Part shown: positions 62,171-64,000 of the stretch, piece after piece
Position numbering within the stretch: position 1 is the first letter of the stretch
Layout: every line of letters begins with the position of its first letter
Origin: Melastoma dodecandrum
Lineage: Eukaryota; Streptophyta; Magnoliopsida; Myrtales; Melastomataceae
Reading direction: 5' to 3'
DNA: 64,000 nt
Assembly (NCBI GenBank): GCA_029817715.1
Contig: JARUPY010000398.1
Location: 310,001-374,000, forward strand
Translations under genes and position numbers: made by a program
The notes under the pieces: generated by a model
What the model saw: the letters and a program-made list of their open reading frames with translations, nothing else
Databases searched by the model: none
What the model was told of the DNA's origin: nothing

Positions 62171-63125
62171 GGTCGGCGCTCGCATGGTGCAAAAGGTCCA
62201 GCCAGTTCGCGTAGAGGCGAACCGCGAAGGCGTCGTTCCGGCTCTTGGCGAAGGCCCCGCGGCGCACGGACGGAAAGGTCGCGAAGCGTTCGAGACGGCG
62301 GTCGCGCCGCGCGATCTGGGCGAAGGCCTCCAGCTCGGCCGCCAGTTCGGCGGGAATAGCCTCTTGCGGCAGGCTGGGGTAGATCGTCGCGCTGCGGTCG
62401 AGATACCGCAGGACGTCGCGGCGATACTCGCGGAAGAGGGCCTCCGGGTCGTACTCGGGATGGCCTTGCAGGAAGACCATCAGGCACCTCGCGGTCTTGA
62501 CGAACGTGTCGACGCCCGTCGTGCCGCCGCGCGTCAGGATCTGGTATCCGGCGGCTGCGATATCCGTCTCGTCGAGCCCGTTCCAGCGCGAATGCGGCAC
62601 CCGCAGGCCGGTGCCGAGCCCATCCGCGAGGGGATGCGAGCCGACGACCTCGATGGGGTAGAGACCCGAGAGCTTCGACTTGCGCGGGCGGCGGCGGATG
62701 CCGTCGAAGTGGAGAACGGCGGCGTGCGCCGCGAGGCAGGAGAAGAGCGTCGAGCGTGTCGTCGCACGCGCCTGGTCCATGACCGCGCAGAGGCTCGCCC
62801 AGTAGCTCTCGTCCTCGAGATGCTCGGCGCGCGGCTCGCATCCGGTGATGATCAAACCATCGACCGGGCGCTCGAACAGCGTCTCGAAAGGTTCGTAATG
62901 CGTCGCGATCCGTGCGCGCGCGCTCGCTCCTCGATGGATCGCGGGCAGCGAGAACAGGCGGAGCCGGATGCGGCGCGAGCCGGCGGCGCGCTGCAGCAGG
63001 TCCGTGAACTGACGCTCCCCGCCTTCGAGGCCCGCGTCGCCGAGGTTGTTGAGGAGCGCGATCTCGATCGTGTGGTCCTTGCGTCGGCGACGCGTCGCGG
63101 CTCCGGGCTCGAGCATGAGGCTCAT
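62160..63125 (-). CDS. Homoserine O-succinyltransferase-like (MetA family)
   Basis: A 321-residue class I glutamine-amidotransferase-fold acyltransferase. Cysteine nucleophile in LFSCLAAHAAVLHFDGI, catalytic His and Glu in LQGHPEYDPEALFREY, and an AEHLEDESYW segment before the active site. MetA transfers succinyl or acetyl groups to homoserine; which acyl group is used cannot be read. Its start follows the upstream metY-like stop by 4 bases. Confidence 0.85.
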   Translation of the reverse strand: MSLMLEPGAATRRRRKDHTIEIALLNNLGDAGLEGGERQFTDLLQRAAGSRRIRLRLFSLPAIHRGASARARIATHYEPFETLFERPVDGLIITGCEPRAEHLEDESYWASLCAVMDQARATTRSTLFSCLAAHAAVLHFDGIRRRPRKSKLSGLYPIEVVGSHPLADGLGTGLRVPHSRWNGLDETDIAAAGYQILTRGGTTGVDTFVKTARCLMVFLQGHPEYDPEALFREYRRDVLRYLDRSATIYPSLPQEAIPAELAAELEAFAQIARRDRRLERFATFPSVRRGAFAKSRNDAFAVRLYANWLDLLHHASADHAT

Positions 63126-63129
63126 CGCG

Positions 63130-64000
63130 TCACCTGTTGGCGGCCGCGCGCACGCGCGGGGAGGCGGCGTCGAGCGCCTGGTCGAGATCGGCGATGATGT
63201 CGTCGACATGCTCGATGCCGATCGAGATGCGGATGAGGTCCGGCGAGACGCCCGCGGCGCGCTGCTCGGCGGGAGTCATCTGCCGATGCGTCGTGGAGGC
63301 GGGGTGGCAGGCGAGCGACTTCGTGTCGCCGATGTTGACGAGGCGTTTCACGAGGCCGAGCGCGTCGTAGAAACGCTTTCCGGCTTCGAGGCCTCCGACG
63401 ACGCCGAAGGTGAAGAGGGAGGAGCCGCGCCCGCCGAGGTAGCGCCGGGCCAGCGCCGCGGAGGGGCTGTCCTCGAAGCCCGCGTAGTTCACCCATCCGA
63501 CGCGCGGATCGTCGCGCAGGAAGGTCGCGACCGCGCGCGCGTTCTCGACGTGCCGCTCCATGCGCAGCGCCACGGTCTCGATTCCCTGCAGGACGAGGAA
63601 GGCGTTGAAGGGCGACAGCACGGCGCCGGTCGTGCGCTGATAGACGCTGCGGCAGCGCGCGATATAGGCCTCCGCGCCGTAATGATCCGAATAGACCATG
63701 CCGTGATAGGACGCGTCCGGTTCGCTGAACATCGCAAAGCGCGCGGCGTGTTCGGACCACGGGAAGCGCCCGCTGTCTATGACGACGCCGGCGAGCGTCG
63801 TGCCGTGGCCACCCATGAACTTGGTGAGCGATTCGACGACGATGTCCGCTCCGTGATCGATGGGCCGCAGCAACACCGGCGTCGCGACCGTGTTGTCGAC
63901 GACGAGCGGCACGCCGTGGCGGTGCGCGACCGCGGCGAGGCCGGCGATGTCGGCGATGTTGCCGGCGGGATTGCCGATGCTCTCGCAGAAGACCGCCTTC
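63130..64000 (-). CDS. O-acylhomoserine sulfhydrylase-like PLP enzyme (MetY family), partial
   Basis: The C-terminal 289 residues; the N-terminus lies beyond the window. The frame is open to the window edge (FCESIGNPAGN seen there). The PLP lysine is in VVESLTKFMGGHGTTLAGVV, and KSLACHPASTTHRQM and SPDLIRISIGIEH are Cys/Met-metabolism family signatures. MetY condenses O-acetylhomoserine with sulfide; relatives make other gamma-substituted amino acids. Confidence 0.88.
   Translation of the reverse strand, partial: KAVFCESIGNPAGNIADIAGLAAVAHRHGVPLVVDNTVATPVLLRPIDHGADIVVESLTKFMGGHGTTLAGVVIDSGRFPWSEHAARFAMFSEPDASYHGMVYSDHYGAEAYIARCRSVYQRTTGAVLSPFNAFLVLQGIETVALRMERHVENARAVATFLRDDPRVGWVNYAGFEDSPSAALARRYLGGRGSSLFTFGVVGGLEAGKRFYDALGLVKRLVNIGDTKSLACHPASTTHRQMTPAEQRAAGVSPDLIRISIGIEHVDDIIADLDQALDAASPRVRAAANR

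Noticed and set aside
1..64000. CRISPR arrays, transposons or prophage
   Set aside because: No direct-repeat/spacer arrays, transposase, integrase or structural phage genes were recognised.

Overview
The window is GC-rich chromosomal DNA from an alphaproteobacterium, most likely of the Hyphomicrobiales (Rhizobiales), perhaps near Methylobacteriaceae or Beijerinckiaceae. This rests on the Irr-type iron regulator next to fabA-fabB-fabI, homospermidine synthase beside a type III-fold ornithine decarboxylase, an Irr CP motif, an aminoacyl:carrier-protein ligase, a BLUF photosensor and a hisB-DUF2628-hisH-hisA operon. No phage, insertion sequence, CRISPR array or rRNA operon was seen. There is one tRNA (Thr, GGT).

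Layout. 1-4.6 kb: polyamine block (candidate leader RNA, ornithine decarboxylase, GNAT, homospermidine synthase) interrupted by an antisense BrnA antitoxin and a stop-interrupted BrnT toxin gene. 4.6-5.5 kb: an orphan Imm52-type immunity gene. 5.5-20.3 kb: housekeeping and transport genes (Uup ABC-F, RibF, CheY-like regulator, HAD phosphatase, omega-aminotransferase, ferredoxin reductase, SGNH hydrolase, porin, Kup, D-cysteine desulfhydrase/ACC deaminase-like enzyme, MutT, ArgJ). 20.7-22.5 kb: a LuxR/LuxI quorum-sensing unit with a strong dyad operator and a small third gene. 23.2-26.7 kb: exported MsrB and MsrA, then the his operon, in which hisB is frame-shifted as read. 27-32.4 kb: small exported proteins, tRNA-Thr, fabI/fabB/fabA diverging from irr. 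32.5-35.1 kb: three Tad-pilus TadE/TadG-type genes. 35.5-36.9 kb: leuC.

36.9-39.4 kb holds one of the two most unusual loci. Two adjacent genes encode long alpha-helical proteins that look like a two-component pore-forming toxin of the HBL/XaxAB structural class. In the second, a ricin-B-like beta-trefoil sits where the membrane head would be expected. A 22-bp inverted repeat lies upstream. 39.5-50 kb: GNAT, BLUF, MFS transporter, GT87-like membrane glycosyltransferase, dnaX and a 1376-residue hybrid histidine kinase. 50-50.8 kb: a frame-broken fic gene with its antitoxin-like partner. 51-55 kb: rsmE, ubiA and small membrane or exported proteins.

55.1-64 kb is the second notable locus. A divergent promoter drives carrier protein plus acyl-CoA synthetase on one side, and acyl-CoA dehydrogenase, amino acid:carrier-protein ligase and a ThDP enzyme on the other. 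These face a metY-like/metA-like/branched-chain-aminotransferase operon. Together they look like a pathway that builds, loads and oxidises an amino acid on a stand-alone carrier protein.

Three genes (brnT, hisB, fic) are interrupted as read. hisB and fic are each consistent with a 2-nt deficit. Whether these are real mutations or assembly errors decides how several parts of the window are read.
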